NCBI GenBank assembly: GCA_027452145.1
Contig: DAIDHB010000439.1
Coordinates: 1 to 64,000 of the forward strand
Length of the DNA stretch: 64,000 nucleotides
Direction: 5' to 3'
Source of the DNA: Planctomycetales bacterium
GTDB lineage: Bacteria; Planctomycetota; Planctomycetia; Isosphaerales; Isosphaeraceae
This document shows positions 51,066 to 61,700 of the stretch, in pieces. Position 1 is the stretch's first letter; every line of letters begins with the position of its first letter. Under the pieces are notes generated by a model. The model searched no databases, was not told where the DNA came from, and saw nothing but the letters and a program-made list of their open reading frames with translations. Position numbers and translations under genes: made by a program.

Positions 51066-52277
51066 TTACCTCGTCGCCCCCGACGGTCTCGGCATCATCT
51101 TGATGCAGACCGGCTTCGGGACCTTCACCGTCTGGCCGGTGGGCGCGAGCGTGCCGGACTGGGGATCAATGCGGAAGACCACGATCGAGTCGGAGTCCTG
51201 GTTCTCGGCCAGCAGCCAGGCGCCGGTCGGGTCGATGGCGAAGTTCCGAGGGTTCTTCCCCTGTGTCGGCATGATCCCGGCGAGGGTCAGCTTGCCGGTG
51301 GTCGGGTCGATCGCGAACGCGGCGATGCTGTCGTGCCCGCGGTTGGAACCGTACAGGAACCGGCCGGTCGGATGCACCTGGACCTCGGCCGTGTAGCTCT
51401 TTCCGCGGAAGTCGGCGGGAAGCGTCGAGATCGTCTGGATCTCGGTGAGCGTGCCGGCGTCGGCGTCATACGCGAACGCGGTCACCGTGTTGGCCATCTC
51501 GTTGATGACGTAGCCGAACCGGCCCTCGGGATGAAAGGCGAAGTGCCGCGGGCCCGAGGCCGGCGCGACCTTCGTGAACGGCGGCTCGTGCGGGGCGAGG
51601 CGGCCGTTCGCGGGGTCGAAGTCGTAAATCAGCACGCGGTCGAGGCCCAGGTCGGCCGCGACGGCGATCCGGTTGGCGGCGTCGAGGTTGATCGAGTGCG
51701 CGTGCGGCCCGGTCTGGCGGCCGGGGTCGGCGCCGTGGCCCTTGTGCTGGATCTTCGTCGACGCCGGGCGCAGCCGGCCGTTTTGCTCGATCGGCAGGCA
51801 GCCGACGCTGCCGCTGCCGTAGTTCGCCACGAGCACGTTCTTGCCCTGGCGGTCGACCACCAGGTGGCACGGGCCCGAGCCGGCCGACAACTGCTGGTTC
51901 AGCAGCTCGAGAGCCCCCGTGGCCGGGTCGATCGAAAAGGCGCTGACGCCCCCGTCGCGATGCCCCTGGATCGTGCCCGACTCATTCGCCGCGTAGAGGA
52001 ACTGCCGGCTCGGATGGATCGCCAGGAACGACGGATCGGGCGACGCGGCGGCCAGCCGCGGCTCGCCGAGCTTGCCCGTGCGGGCGTCGAGATCGATCAG
52101 GAAGATCCCGCGGTCGCGGGCGCCGCCGGAATACGTCCCGACGTAGACCCAGTACGTGCCGAAGCCATTCGCCGGGGCCTGGGCGCGGGCAAGGCCCGTC
52201 GCGCCACCCAGGGCCACCAGGGCCGCCAGCAGGCCCGTCAGGAGCCGGACGCCAGGTCGGGGAACGCCAGTTGCCAT
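51066..52277 (-). CDS. Secreted lactonase-type seven-bladed beta-propeller protein
   Basis: 403 residues from ATG 52277 (CGGAG 8 bases upstream). A signal peptide (about 1-33, ending ARAQA) precedes a Lactonase (PF10282) propeller: YWVYVGTYSGGARDRGIFLI, FLAIHPSRQFLYAANESG, GPCHLVVDRQGKNVLVANYG, HAHSINLDAANRIAVAADLG, GPRHFAFHPEGRFGYVINEM and NPRNFAIDPTGAWLLAENQD. Cytoplasmic members hydrolyse 6-phosphogluconolactone; exported planctomycete members more likely act on other lactones or only bind sugars. Divergent from the second DUF1501 gene. Confidence 0.9.
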   Translation of the reverse strand: MATGVPRPGVRLLTGLLAALVALGGATGLARAQAPANGFGTYWVYVGTYSGGARDRGIFLIDLDARTGKLGEPRLAAASPDPSFLAIHPSRQFLYAANESGTIQGHRDGGVSAFSIDPATGALELLNQQLSAGSGPCHLVVDRQGKNVLVANYGSGSVGCLPIEQNGRLRPASTKIQHKGHGADPGRQTGPHAHSINLDAANRIAVAADLGLDRVLIYDFDPANGRLAPHEPPFTKVAPASGPRHFAFHPEGRFGYVINEMANTVTAFAYDADAGTLTEIQTISTLPADFRGKSYTAEVQVHPTGRFLYGSNRGHDSIAAFAIDPTTGKLTLAGIMPTQGKNPRNFAIDPTGAWLLAENQDSDSIVVFRIDPQSGTLAPTGQTVKVPKPVCIKMMPRPSGATR

Positions 52278-52550
52278 CGCGCGACTCCGAAGCTCGAAAG
52301 GACCGTTTCCGATTTCCATGCCAGATTGACCGGTGCCGACCATATCACAGCCCATCGCGACGGGCAAGGAATCGGCCGGCCGCGGTCATTCGGGCTCATC
52401 GGGCGCGGGCCGAAACGACCGGTCGGGAAAATGCGGGTCGAGGTCTGCCTCGGACCTCGGACGCGACTCTGCGGTGTCCGGCGACGCGGCTCGTCTGGTA
52501 GAATGATGCTGGAAATCCCGCCCCGCCCGATTCCCTCCGGACGTCGCGTC

Positions 52551-54047
52551 ATGAACCTGAACAACCCCTCCCGCCTGCTCGATCATCCCGGGCTGCGGCT
52601 CAACCGCCGGCACTTCTTCTCGCGCGCCAGCCTGGGGTTGGGCGGCGTGGCTCTGGCGTCGCTGCTGACGGAGTCGGCGCGAGCAACAGCCGGCCCGGAT
52701 ACGCCGGCCGGATCGCTCGCCATCGACCCGCTGTCGGGCGGCACGATGCGCGCGTATCATGTCCCGCCAAGGGCCAAACGGGTGATCTACCTGTTCATGA
52801 GCGGCGGGCCGTCGCAGCTCGACCTGTTCGACTACAAGCCGATGCTCAACCGGATGAACGGGCAGGACCTGCCCGAGTCCGTCCGCATGGGCCAGCGGCT
52901 GACGTCGATGTCGGCCAACCAGGCCACGCTGCCGATGGCCGGCTCGATCTTCGGCTTCGCCCGGCACGGACAATCGGGCGCGTGGGTCAGCGAGCTGTTG
53001 CCGCACACGGCAAAGGTCGTGGATGACCTGTGCATCGTCAACTCGCTGTACACCGAGGCGATCAACCACGACCCGGCGATCACGTTCTTCCAGACGGGCT
53101 CGACGATCGCCGGTCGACCGTCGATGGGAGCCTGGCTGAGCTACGGGCTGGGCGCGCTCAATCACAACCTGCCGACATTCTGCGTGCTGATCAGCCGCAA
53201 GCGGCCCGATCAGCCGCTGTACTCGCGCCTGTGGGGCAACGGGTTCTTGCCGTCCGTGCACCAGGGCGTCGAGTTCCGCGCGGGCGCTGATCCCGTGCTG
53301 TTCCTCGACAACCCGCCGGGGGTCTCGTCCGCCGGGCGGCGGAAGATGCTGGATCGCCTGCGCGAGCTGCACCAGGAGGAATACGACCGGTCGCTCGATC
53401 CGTCGATCCAGGCGCGGATCGCGCAGTATGAGATGGCCTATCGGATGCAGACCTCCGTCCCCGAGGCCACGCGCGTCGCCGACGAGCCCGATCATGTCTT
53501 CGACCTGTACGGACCCGACGCCCGGAAGCCGGGGACGTTCGCCGCGAACTGCCTGCTGGCCCGGCGGCTGGCCGAGCGCGACGTCCGCTTCATCCAGCTC
53601 TATCATCCCGGCTGGGACCACCACGGAGGATTACCCGCCGGCATCCGCCAGCTCTGCAGCGAGACCGACCGCGGCTGCGCGGCGCTCATCACCGATTTGA
53701 AGCAGCGCGGGATGCTGGACGATACGCTTGTGCTCTGGGGCGGCGAGTTCGGCCGCACGAATTACAGCCAGGGGAAGCTCACGGCGACCGACTACGGCCG
53801 CGACCACCACCCGCGGTGCTTCACCGCCTGGGCCGCCGGCGGCGGAGTGAAGCCGGGCATCACCCACGGCACCACCGACCCCTTCGGCTACAGCGTCGCG
53901 ACCGACGGCGTGCACGTCCACGACTTCCACGCCACGATCCTGCACCTCCTGGGCGTCGATCACGAACGGCTCAACTACAAGCACCAGGGCCGTTACTACC
54001 GCCTTACCGACGTCGCCGGCAAGGTGGTGCGAGGGTTGATTGCTTAG
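52551..54047 (+). CDS. DUF1501 domain-containing secreted protein (second copy)
   Basis: 498 residues from ATG 52551; ATG 52506 upstream is in frame. A twin-arginine-type leader is clear (NRRHFFSRASLGLGGVALAS). DUF1501 hallmarks follow: YLFMSGGPSQLDLFDYKPML, the SLYTEAINHDPAITFFQTGS region, GWDHHGGLPAGI, and WGGEFGRTNYSQGK. It is more distant from the copy at 5553 than a recent duplicate would be. Function of the family is unknown; it is predicted to be exported folded. Its TAG stop codon is the first base triplet of a heptad repeat array. Confidence 0.92.
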   Translation: MNLNNPSRLLDHPGLRLNRRHFFSRASLGLGGVALASLLTESARATAGPDTPAGSLAIDPLSGGTMRAYHVPPRAKRVIYLFMSGGPSQLDLFDYKPMLNRMNGQDLPESVRMGQRLTSMSANQATLPMAGSIFGFARHGQSGAWVSELLPHTAKVVDDLCIVNSLYTEAINHDPAITFFQTGSTIAGRPSMGAWLSYGLGALNHNLPTFCVLISRKRPDQPLYSRLWGNGFLPSVHQGVEFRAGADPVLFLDNPPGVSSAGRRKMLDRLRELHQEEYDRSLDPSIQARIAQYEMAYRMQTSVPEATRVADEPDHVFDLYGPDARKPGTFAANCLLARRLAERDVRFIQLYHPGWDHHGGLPAGIRQLCSETDRGCAALITDLKQRGMLDDTLVLWGGEFGRTNYSQGKLTATDYGRDHHPRCFTAWAAGGGVKPGITHGTTDPFGYSVATDGVHVHDFHATILHLLGVDHERLNYKHQGRYYRLTDVAGKVVRGLIA

Positions 54048-54241
54048 TCATTACTTGGTCATTAGTCATTGGTCATTAGTCATTGGTTCGCTGTCGCGGA
54101 TGTCCGGAGCCACTCCGGGATGACCGGCCGATCGACGAGCGGCCGGCGAGCGCGCGAGGTGCGGCAGTTCACCAATGACCAATGACCAATGACCAATGAC
54201 CAATGACCAATGACCAATGACCAATGACCAATGACCAATGA
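54045..54241. repeat. Heptad-repeat element B between the DUF1501 and alcohol dehydrogenase genes
   Basis: On the left, TAGTCAT/TGGTCAT-type 7-mers start in the stop codon of the DUF1501 gene; the core GGTTCGCTGTCGCGGA stands at 54085-54100, identical to element A. On the right, exactly ten CCAATGA units occupy 54172-54241 and end against the stop codon of the opposing dehydrogenase gene. The middle 70 bases differ from element A. Confidence 0.93.
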
Positions 54242-55420
54242 CTAGGAAGCCCACGGATCCAGCACGACCTTGATGCACTCGTCCTGCTTGTCGCGGAAGG
54301 TCTTGTAGGCCTCGGGCGCGGCGCCCAGAGGCAGGCGGTGGGTGATGATGAAGGTCGGGTCGATCTCGCCCTTCTCGATCCGCTCGAGCAGGGGTTTCAT
54401 GTAACGGTGCATGTGGGTCTGGCCCATCCTGAGCGTGAGCGCCTTGGCGAAGGCCAGGCCCATCGGGAACTTGTCGAGCAGGCCGCCATAGACGCCGGGG
54501 ATCGAGACCGTGCCCCCCTTGCGGCAGACCTGGATCGCACGGCGCAGGGCGTGCGAGCGATCGGTCTCCATCATCAGCGTGGTCTTGGCCAGGTCGTACC
54601 AGGCGTCGAGCGTGGTGCCGTGGGCCTCGAGGCCGACCGCGTCGATGCACGAGTCCGGCCCGCGGCCGCCGGTCATTTCCTTGATGGCCTGCATCACATC
54701 GACCTGCTCGTAGTTGAGCACGTCGGCCTTCGCACGGGACTGGGCCATGCGGAGCCGCTCGGGGATGCGGTCGATCGCGATGACGCGCTCGGCGCCCAGG
54801 GCGTAGGCCGACACGATCGCGAGCAGGCCGACCGGCCCGCAGCCGAAGACCGCCACGGTGTCGCCGCGCTCGATGTTGCAGTTCTCGGCGGCCATGTAGG
54901 CCGTCGGCAGGATGTCGGAGAGGAACAGCACCTTCTCGTCGCTGAGGCTCTCGGGCACCTTGAGCGGCCCCACGTCGGCGAACGGCACGCGCACATACTG
55001 CGCCTGGCCGCCGGCGTAGCCGCCGTAGACGTGCGAGTAGCCGAACAGCCCCGCGCCGGTGTAGCCGTACATCGTCTCGCAGGTCCGCGCGCCGGGGTTG
55101 CTGTTGTCGCACAGCGACCAGAGCTGCTTGTTGCAGAAGAAGCAGTTGCCGCAACTGATCGTGAACGGCACGACGACCCGGTCGCCGGCCTTGAGGTTCT
55201 TCACCCCGGGGCCGACTTCCATCACCTCGCCCATGAACTCGTGGCCGAGGACGTCGCCGCGCTCCATCTGGGGGATGAAACCGTCGAGCAGGTGGAGATC
55301 AGAGCCGCAGATGGCGGTGCGGGTGATCTTCAGCACGGCGTCGCGGGGGTTGATGATCTTCGGGTCGGGCACATCCTCGACGGCGACGCGGTTCTTGCCC
55401 AGCCAGCAGAGGGCTTTCAT
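54242..55420 (-). CDS. Zinc-dependent alcohol dehydrogenase, glutathione-independent formaldehyde dehydrogenase-like
   Basis: 392 residues. Catalytic zinc ligands C38 (ICGSD) and H60/E61 (LGHEF), structural zinc cysteines at 90, 93, 96 and 104, and the Rossmann motif [14 protein letters not shown] are visible. The inserted [20 protein letters not shown] segment is typical of the formaldehyde-dismutase/glutathione-independent FDH subgroup, in which NAD is tightly bound. It would oxidise aldehydes or alcohols in the cytoplasm. The next gene upstream on the same strand encodes an SRPBCC protein. Its 3' end abuts heptad element B. Confidence 0.92.
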   Translation of the reverse strand: MKALCWLGKNRVAVEDVPDPKIINPRDAVLKITRTAICGSDLHLLDGFIPQMERGDVLGHEFMGEVMEVGPGVKNLKAGDRVVVPFTISCGNCFFCNKQLWSLCDNSNPGARTCETMYGYTGAGLFGYSHVYGGYAGGQAQYVRVPFADVGPLKVPESLSDEKVLFLSDILPTAYMAAENCNIERGDTVAVFGCGPVGLLAIVSAYALGAERVIAIDRIPERLRMAQSRAKADVLNYEQVDVMQAIKEMTGGRGPDSCIDAVGLEAHGTTLDAWYDLAKTTLMMETDRSHALRRAIQVCRKGGTVSIPGVYGGLLDKFPMGLAFAKALTLRMGQTHMHRYMKPLLERIEKGEIDPTFIITHRLPLGAAPEAYKTFRDKQDECIKVVLDPWAS

Positions 55421-55552
55421 GTGGGGAACTCCTGAGGGATGAGGGGATTCGGCCTGGGTGCGGGACGCCCGTGCCCGCGGTGCGGGGCGAGGCGGTGCGG
55501 TGCGGTGCGGCGCGGCGCGACAGGCTTCGGGGTCGATGTGCTCCCGTACGGC

Positions 55553-56335
55553 TCAATGGCCCTTGGGCTGGCCGTCGACGCTGGCGATCTCGCCGGTCTC
55601 CATGACCTGCTTGAAGCGCCTGAGGTCGTCCTCCATCTGGATGCGGGGCTCCTCGCCGAAGAGCCAGGCGATCGCGCGGCCGAAGTGGCCGCCGGGGGGC
55701 TCATAGTTGAGCTCGACGTGGACCTCGGTGCCGCGGCCGCCGGGGGCCTTGTTGAAGCGGACGGTGCCGGCGTGGTCGACCTCGGAGCCCTCGACCGAGC
55801 GCCAGGCGATCAGCTCGTTGGGCTTCTCATTGATGATCTCGGCGTCCCACTCGATGGTCGAGCCCAGCGGTCCTCGGACGACCCAGTGCGAGCGGTCCGG
55901 TCCGGAGGAGGTGACGTTCTGGAGGTGGAGCATGAAGCGGGGCAGATTCTCGAGGTGTCGCCAGAAGCCGAAGACTTCCTCGACGGGGCGTGACACGGTG
56001 ACGCTGCGCTTGATGAGGATGCCGCGGTGGACGTCGCCTCGCTTGAGCGCGGGGCCGCCGGCGTCGGCCGTGCTGACGCCCAGCCGGTCGTAGAGCTGGC
56101 AATGCCCGGTGGCACCGCGCTGGATCAGGCCGCCGCCGACGGCGGCCAGCGCCAGACTGGCGAGGGACCGCTCCCTGAGTCCGTGGAAGACCAGCGCCGC
56201 GCCCGCGACGCCGGAAATCCATCGTTCCAGCTCGCCGACGTTCCGGCGATCGGCCGGAAGGGACCGGTCCGCCTCGACGGCCACGCGGGCCGTGGTGCGG
56301 GCTTGCCGCGGCGGTGCCGATGAGAACGTGGTCAT
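55553..56335 (-). CDS. DUF2892-type membrane segment plus SRPBCC (polyketide cyclase-like) domain protein
   Basis: 260 residues from ATG 56335, with GAGGAG 7 bases upstream. Residues 35-85 contain two hydrophobic stretches (GVAGAALVFHGLRERSLASL, then LAAVGGGLIQRGATGHC), similar to the small DUF2892/YgaP-like unit. From about residue 108 an SRPBCC/START-like domain follows (IKRSVTVSRPVEEVFGFWRH, GSTIEWDAEIINEKPNELIA, GRGTEVHVELNYEPPGGHFG). The combination occurs widely in environmental bacteria, often in stress-related clusters; ligand unknown. It is divergent from a small membrane protein with a strong ribosome-binding site, sharing a 243-bp intergenic region. Confidence 0.85.
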   Translation of the reverse strand: MTTFSSAPPRQARTTARVAVEADRSLPADRRNVGELERWISGVAGAALVFHGLRERSLASLALAAVGGGLIQRGATGHCQLYDRLGVSTADAGGPALKRGDVHRGILIKRSVTVSRPVEEVFGFWRHLENLPRFMLHLQNVTSSGPDRSHWVVRGPLGSTIEWDAEIINEKPNELIAWRSVEGSEVDHAGTVRFNKAPGGRGTEVHVELNYEPPGGHFGRAIAWLFGEEPRIQMEDDLRRFKQVMETGEIASVDGQPKGH

Positions 56336-56578
56336 GATGACTCCTCGTGTGAAGCAAGGGCCGGGAGAATGGGAGATCGGGCGTCTCGCGGGCGACGGGC
56401 GGAGATCGTCGCCCCACGCGGATCGGCCGGGCACGGCGCGAAAACGGCCGCAAACCCCATGCCCGACGCGGGCCGTCGCCCTCCCAGGGGGCCGGCATCG
56501 CCTTTGCACGATGGGTCGGGAGTCGGAGGGATTTCCATCGATTTGCAACCCTCTTGCCGCAGGGCAAAGGAGTCATCA

Positions 56579-57001
56579 ATGTCCAGGAGGAATCACGCCC
56601 GCCGCGTCCATGCACCCTACGGCGACCACCCCGGCATCGGCTATGCCGACGAGCCCGGCGCCCGCCGCGAGGGCGAGATGGGGGACGATCGGGGAGACGA
56701 GTGGTCGATGGGAGGGGCCCGTCGGGTCATTTCCGAGCGCCCGTATGCGTCGATCATGACGGGCTTCGGGCTGGGGTTCGGCCTCGGGCTGCTCGTGACG
56801 CTGCTCCTGTCGCGCGACGAGGACGAGAGCCTGTTCGAGCGATATGCCCCCGAGGCGATCCAGGACCTTCCCGATCGGTTCCACCGCGCGCGGAAGAACC
56901 TGGCCTCGTCCGTGCCGCAGTCGTTCAAGCACGCCGGCGAATCGTTCAGGCACGCGGGCGAATCGATCGCGTCGCTGGTCCCCTCGTCGTGGCGGCGATG
57001 A
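56579..57001 (+). CDS. Small single-helix membrane protein
   Basis: 140 residues from ATG 56579 with AAAGGAG 7 bases upstream, an unusually good ribosome-binding site for this window. Residues about 55-78 (IMTGFGLGFGLGLLVTLLLS) form one membrane helix. The C-terminal part has a duplicated FKHAGESFRHAGESI segment. Such small Gly-rich membrane proteins accompany SRPBCC/DUF2892 genes in many genomes, suggesting envelope or stress roles (inference). Followed by a clear intrinsic terminator. Confidence 0.75.
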   Translation: MSRRNHARRVHAPYGDHPGIGYADEPGARREGEMGDDRGDEWSMGGARRVISERPYASIMTGFGLGFGLGLLVTLLLSRDEDESLFERYAPEAIQDLPDRFHRARKNLASSVPQSFKHAGESFRHAGESIASLVPSSWRR

Positions 57002-57358
57002 GTCGGGCTAACGGCCGTCTGGCGGTGGAACGTTTGGCAGCGTGGACCCGGCCCGGTGTGAACCCGGGCCGGGTTTTTTGTTGCGCCGCGACTGACCGGC
57101 CTGTCCCTTCGCTCGGCGCCGCGCAGCGCCGCCCCGGCGGCCTGGCGGGAGGCCGGCTCCGGGCCGGTGGATGGTGAAGCAAGGCCGTCGGAAAATGAGT
57201 TCGGCCCGCCGATCGCCCCCCGGGAGCGGGCCGCTCGATCCACTGGGGGTCGAGCGGCGTCCGCGTCCGGTGAGGGCGAGGCGGGCCGGGTCAAGCGGAC
57301 GTCAGATCAGGATGTCAGTCACGCGTGCGAGCGACACACCCGATCATCGAGTCCGTCG
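57002..57358. other. 357-bp gap: terminator, then no further feature
   Basis: The terminator at 57046-57079 lies at its left end. The remainder up to the stop codon of the EF-hand gene is GC-rich with no convincing gene, repeat or promoter. Confidence 0.7.
57046..57079 (+). terminator. Rho-independent terminator
   Basis: ACCCGGCCCGG (57046-57056) pairs perfectly with CCGGGCCGGGT (57064-57074) across a 7-base loop and is followed by a run of six T. It lies 45 bases after the stop of the small membrane protein gene and is the clearest intrinsic terminator in the window. Confidence 0.93.
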
Positions 57359-58300
57359 TCAGGGCTGGACCGTGGTGGTCGCGGGGACCGCCGCCGGGGT
57401 GGCGCCGGGCTGGCCGATCGCGCTCGGGTTCGTGTTGGTGTTCGTGTTCGCGCCGTTCCGAAGCTGGTTCCGCAGCGAGTTGCTCGGCTCCTGGACCTGC
57501 AAGCGGCGGATCTGGTTGGTGATGATCTGCTGGGCCCGCTGGAGCTCCTCGAGAGAGAGCTGGTTGTCGTTGTTGGCGTCGAGGATGCGGAACGCGGCGT
57601 GCGCCGGCTCGGTGAGGGCCTTGTCGAACTCCGCCATGCTGATGGCGCCGTTGCGGTCGGTGTCGACGGTCTGGAAGCCGATCTGCACGGCCATCTTCGC
57701 CGTCTCGCCGACGGCGCGGTTCAGCTCGGCCGGGCTGAGCTGCCCGTCCTGGTTGGTATCGGCGACCTGGAAGAGCATGCCGACGCCCTGCTGGACGGCC
57801 TGGCGCAGCTCGGGGGCCTCGATCTTGCGATTCTTGTTGGTGTCGAGGAGGTTGCCGATGGCCTGCACCGGGTTGTTGGCGATGTTGCGGGCCGTGGCGG
57901 CCGGGTCGCCGGCGGGCGCGTTCGCGGGGGCCTCCCCGGCATTCTGCGGCTTGCCCTTCTCGAAGACGTAGCGGAGCAGCGGCTGCTGTCGGAACAGTTG
58001 CTCGCGAGCGGCCTGGGCCTCCTGCGGCTCGAGGACGCCGTCGCCATTGGTGTCGGCGCGGAAGAAGAAGCCGCCGACCAGCAGGTTGCCGGTGTCGATC
58101 GCTTCCTTCTGCGAGATCTGGCCGTCGTTGTTCGTGTCGGCCATCTTGAAGAGCATCTTGGCGGTATCCTGGATGTCGCCGATGCTATCGATCGGGCCCG
58201 GCAGGTCCCCGGCCTGGTGTTGCTGGGCCATCGCCCGGCCGGAGCCCAGTCCGGCGATCCCCAGGGCCATGAACCCTGCCATCAACAATCGAATACGCAT
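57359..58300 (-). CDS. Secreted EF-hand calcium-binding protein
   Basis: 313 residues from ATG 58300 (GGAGAC upstream). A signal peptide (1-25, ending RAMAQ) precedes six EF-hand loops: DTNNDGQISQKE, DTNGDGVLEPQE, DTNKNRKIEAPE (weaker), DTNQDGQLSPAE, DTDRNGAISMAE and DANNDNQLSLEE. The C-terminal tail is rich in Asn, Thr, Pro and Ala (NGANTNTNTNPSAIG). It probably binds calcium outside the cytoplasm; EF-hand proteins of this sort are frequent in planctomycetes. No catalytic domain. Confidence 0.92.
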   Translation of the reverse strand: MRIRLLMAGFMALGIAGLGSGRAMAQQHQAGDLPGPIDSIGDIQDTAKMLFKMADTNNDGQISQKEAIDTGNLLVGGFFFRADTNGDGVLEPQEAQAAREQLFRQQPLLRYVFEKGKPQNAGEAPANAPAGDPAATARNIANNPVQAIGNLLDTNKNRKIEAPELRQAVQQGVGMLFQVADTNQDGQLSPAELNRAVGETAKMAVQIGFQTVDTDRNGAISMAEFDKALTEPAHAAFRILDANNDNQLSLEELQRAQQIITNQIRRLQVQEPSNSLRNQLRNGANTNTNTNPSAIGQPGATPAAVPATTTVQP

Positions 58301-58716
58301 GTAGTTGTCTCCATTCGCGGTCGTGGGTTTCCTTTTCCCTTCCTGGCGTCGGGCGAAAGCGGCCATCGAGGCCGGACGCCACCATCCGGCCCTCGTCGTC
58401 CCTGGCCACCCTTGAGTCGGGCAGGTAGTGCAACCCGGGTGCCGCGCGAGGCCGTATTACCGCTAAAATTCGCACCAGACGGGAGATTCCGGATGCATGC
58501 AATCGGCCGGAGCGGAGGACTGGGCGGTTTCGCATCAAGATGGTGAAGATGTCCGTCAGCGAGGCGCCGCGCCGGGGCATGCGGCGCGCGGGGGCGCCCG
58601 GCGGGCGGGGGGCCCGTGGGCGCCGGGTTTCCGCCGGACGCGAAGGATCGTGCGCGGTGAGGAGACGTGCGCGCGCCAATCGCCGACGACCGGCGACCGC
58701 GGCGGCGCCGGCCGGT
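58301..58716. other. 416-bp gap with no supported gene
   Basis: An AT-richer patch with TAAAAT occurs near 58463. The right part (58590-58640) is extremely GC-rich with GGGCGCC-type inverted sequences that could form the 3' structure of the PVC protein gene transcript. No repeat family of the window is present. Confidence 0.6.
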
Positions 58717-61700
58717 TCAGCGGCAGGCTTTCAGGAAGGCGATCAGGTCGGCGAGCTCCTGGGTCGTCAACTGCTGCTCGAGGCCGGCGGGCATGACGGA
58801 CACCGTGCTGGGCCGCATTTCCTCGATCTCGCGGCGGGCGATCCGCTCGAGCTGGTTGGGGCCGGTGGCCAGGATCAGCTCGTCGGCGTCCTCGCCGCGG
58901 ATCAGGCCGTTGTAGACCTTGCCGTTGGCGGTCGCGATGGCGACCGGCTCGAAGCTGCGTACCAGGCTGGCGCTGGGGAAGAGGATCGACTCGAGCAGGT
59001 CGCGCTCCGCGCGGACCGAGCCGATCCGGGTGAGGTCCGGGCCGACGTTGCCGCCGCGGTAGCCGATGGCGTGGCACGAGTAGCACGCCGCCTTCTCGGA
59101 GTGGAACACGAGCTGCCCGCGGCGGACGTCGCCGGCGGCCAGGGTCGGCAGCAACTGCTCGAGCCGGGCCTTCTGCCTTGCGGCGTCGGCGTTGAGGCGG
59201 GAATACAGCCGCTCCTCGGCGCGCGAGCGGACCGAAGGCGGATACTTCGCCAGGTGGGCCTTGATCGCGTCGATCCGGAGCCCGCCGAGCGCCCGAGAGC
59301 CGGCGAGGGTATCGACCAGCTTGAGCCCGAGCGCCTCGCCGTTCGCCTGCTCGAACGCGGCGAGCAGTCGGTCGACCTCGACCGGCCCGGCGGACGCGAG
59401 GGTCCCGGCGATTCGATCGAGCTGCGATGGCGAGAGCCTGGCCCGCGCCAGGACGTCCGCCGCGGTGGTGCGGTCCGCAACGAGACGATCCGGCCCGACC
59501 TGCTCGACGAGGAAGTCGAAGGTCCGCGGTCCGGGCCGGTCGAGCCCGCCCGGCAGGGCGGCGAGGGCCTGGAGCCGCAGCGGGGCCGGGTTGCCGCCGT
59601 CGTCGCCGATCGCCAGCAGTCGCGCGGACAGCGTGCGAGCCTCGTCGCTCCCGGGGGCGATCGGCAGTGCGCGGGCGGCGGCGACGACGGCCGGGATGAT
59701 CGGGTCGCGCGGGTCGCGCCTCGCGGCGCCGGCCGGCCCGAGCGCGGCGGCCATCGCCGCGACCCACTCGCGCGGTACGGCGCCCGGCTTCAGGCCCGAC
59801 CGGCCGATCGCGGCCAGGCAGCTCTGTCGCTCGGCGGGCGTCGCCGAGGGATCGACCAGCCGGCGGGCGAGGAGTTGCTGGATCGGCGCCGCGGCGGCGA
59901 ACCGGCCGAGCTGGCGATCGAGCTCGGCGCGGTCGGCCGAGGGCAGGTCGGCGCGCGCCAGGCGAGCTCCGAGAACGTCCGCCAGCTCGGCGGCCCATTC
60001 GGGATGCCGGCCAACGATCCACGACGCGGCTTCCTTGAGCCCGGGGTCGGCATCAGCCATCCGGGCCGCCGCGAGTCGGGCGTCGAGCCCGCCGCCGTCC
60101 ATCTGGTCCAGCGCGATCATCGACGAGCGGCGGGTCGCCGCGGACGGCGCCTCGAGCCCGCGCCGGGTGGATGCCGGGTCGTCGATCTCGATCAGGGCAT
60201 AGGTGACCGAGTGCTCCATGATGCGATCGGAGGCCCTCGCCGCGGCCGACAGGAGTGCGGGGACCGCCGAGCGGTCGCCGAGTCGCCCCAGGGCCTCGGC
60301 CGAGGCCCGCGCGGCCGGCGCCGGGCCCGACTCGAGCAGGGCGATCAGGCCGGCCGTCGCCTCGCGATCACGCCACAGCCCGGCGGCATGCGCGGCGGCC
60401 TGGCGGACGTCCGGATCGGGATCGCGCAGCGCCCGGCGCACGATGACTCGGGCGCGGGGATGGTCGATCCGGCAGGCCGTCCAGACAACGCCGAGCCGCC
60501 CGGCCGCACCCCGCGCCGTGTTCGCCGGCGTCTCCCCGATCCGTGCTTCCAGCGCATCGAGGGCCGGCTCGCCGCGCGCCGCGAGCGCCCGCATGGCCCG
60601 GGCGCGCACCGCGGGGCGTGCGTCATCCAGCCGGCGCACCAGCTCGGCCGGCGGCGCGTCGTCCCACGCGAGATCCAGCCCGCGCGGATCGGCCGGGCGG
60701 GCGGCGCCCTCGCGGCGCACGCGGTAGATCGCACCCAGGATATCGGGCTTCTGGAGCTGCGACGTGGGGCAGCACAGCTTGTACCAGCCGCCGGTGTCGA
60801 CGATCAGCAGGCTGCCGTCGGCGTCCTCCACGATGTCGGTGGGGTGGAAGTCCAGGTCGGCGCTGGTGACGAAATCCTCGTCGCGGGTCGCGAAGCTGGA
60901 GCCCTGGGGCGTCAGGGCATGGCGGCCGACCTTGTGCAGGTTGAAGTAACAGGCGAAGAGGTTGTCGCGATAACCCGGTCCGAGGGCGTCCGACTCGTAC
61001 CGCGCCAGGCCGCAGGGCGCGGCCGGCCCCATGTGCAGCAGGACCGGCATCACGTCCGGTCCCGTCCACTTGTGCGCGGGCTCGTAGATGGGCTCGTGCG
61101 TCTTGCCATAGATGCCACCGTAGATGGCGTGGATCAGCCCGTCGCGATGGCCGCCGCCGGGGTGGACGAGGAACGTGGTGGTGAAGATCCGCTCGCCTGC
61201 GGGGGTGAAAACGACATCCACGGGATTGTCCATGCCGCCCGTCATGACGGGCTCGATCGCGCTGCCGTCGGGCCGGCAGCGGAAGATATGCGCGGCGCGG
61301 GTGGAAAACGGCTTGTGCCCGGGCCGCTCGTAGGTCTGGCGGGCGAATGCCCCCTTGCACCAGTAGATCCAGCCGTCCGGGCCAGGATAGGGCCCATGCA
61401 GGTCGTTGGCGCAGCCGGTGAGCGTACCGCCGCGGAACCACTCCTCGCGGCGGTCGGCGACGCCGTCGCCATCGGTGTCGGTAAGTTTCCAGATCGACGG
61501 CGGGGCGGCGACGTAGAGCGAGCCGTCGAGCCACATCGTCCCCTCGGGGAACATCATGCGGTCGGCGAAGACGACGCGTTTGTCGAATTTACCGTCACGA
61601 TCGGTGTCCTCCAGGCGTAGGATCCGGTGTGGCCGCTCGGCCAGTTGTTTCTGGACGTTGTCATTCGAGCCCGAGGAATCGGCGACGTAAAGATGCCCGC

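Noticed and set aside
51003-52550. Plus-strand extension of the second DUF1501 frame over the lactonase gene
   Set aside because: It is antisense to a clear lactonase propeller; the Tat-type leader right after ATG 52551 marks the true start.
54172-54241. CRISPR-like array
   Set aside because: Units are 7 bp and contiguous with no spacers, and no cas genes are present; these are short tandem repeats.
58540-61620. 1026-residue plus-strand frame
   Set aside because: Antisense to the PVC-type cytochrome protein, whose propeller, HEAT and CYSCH motifs are unambiguous.
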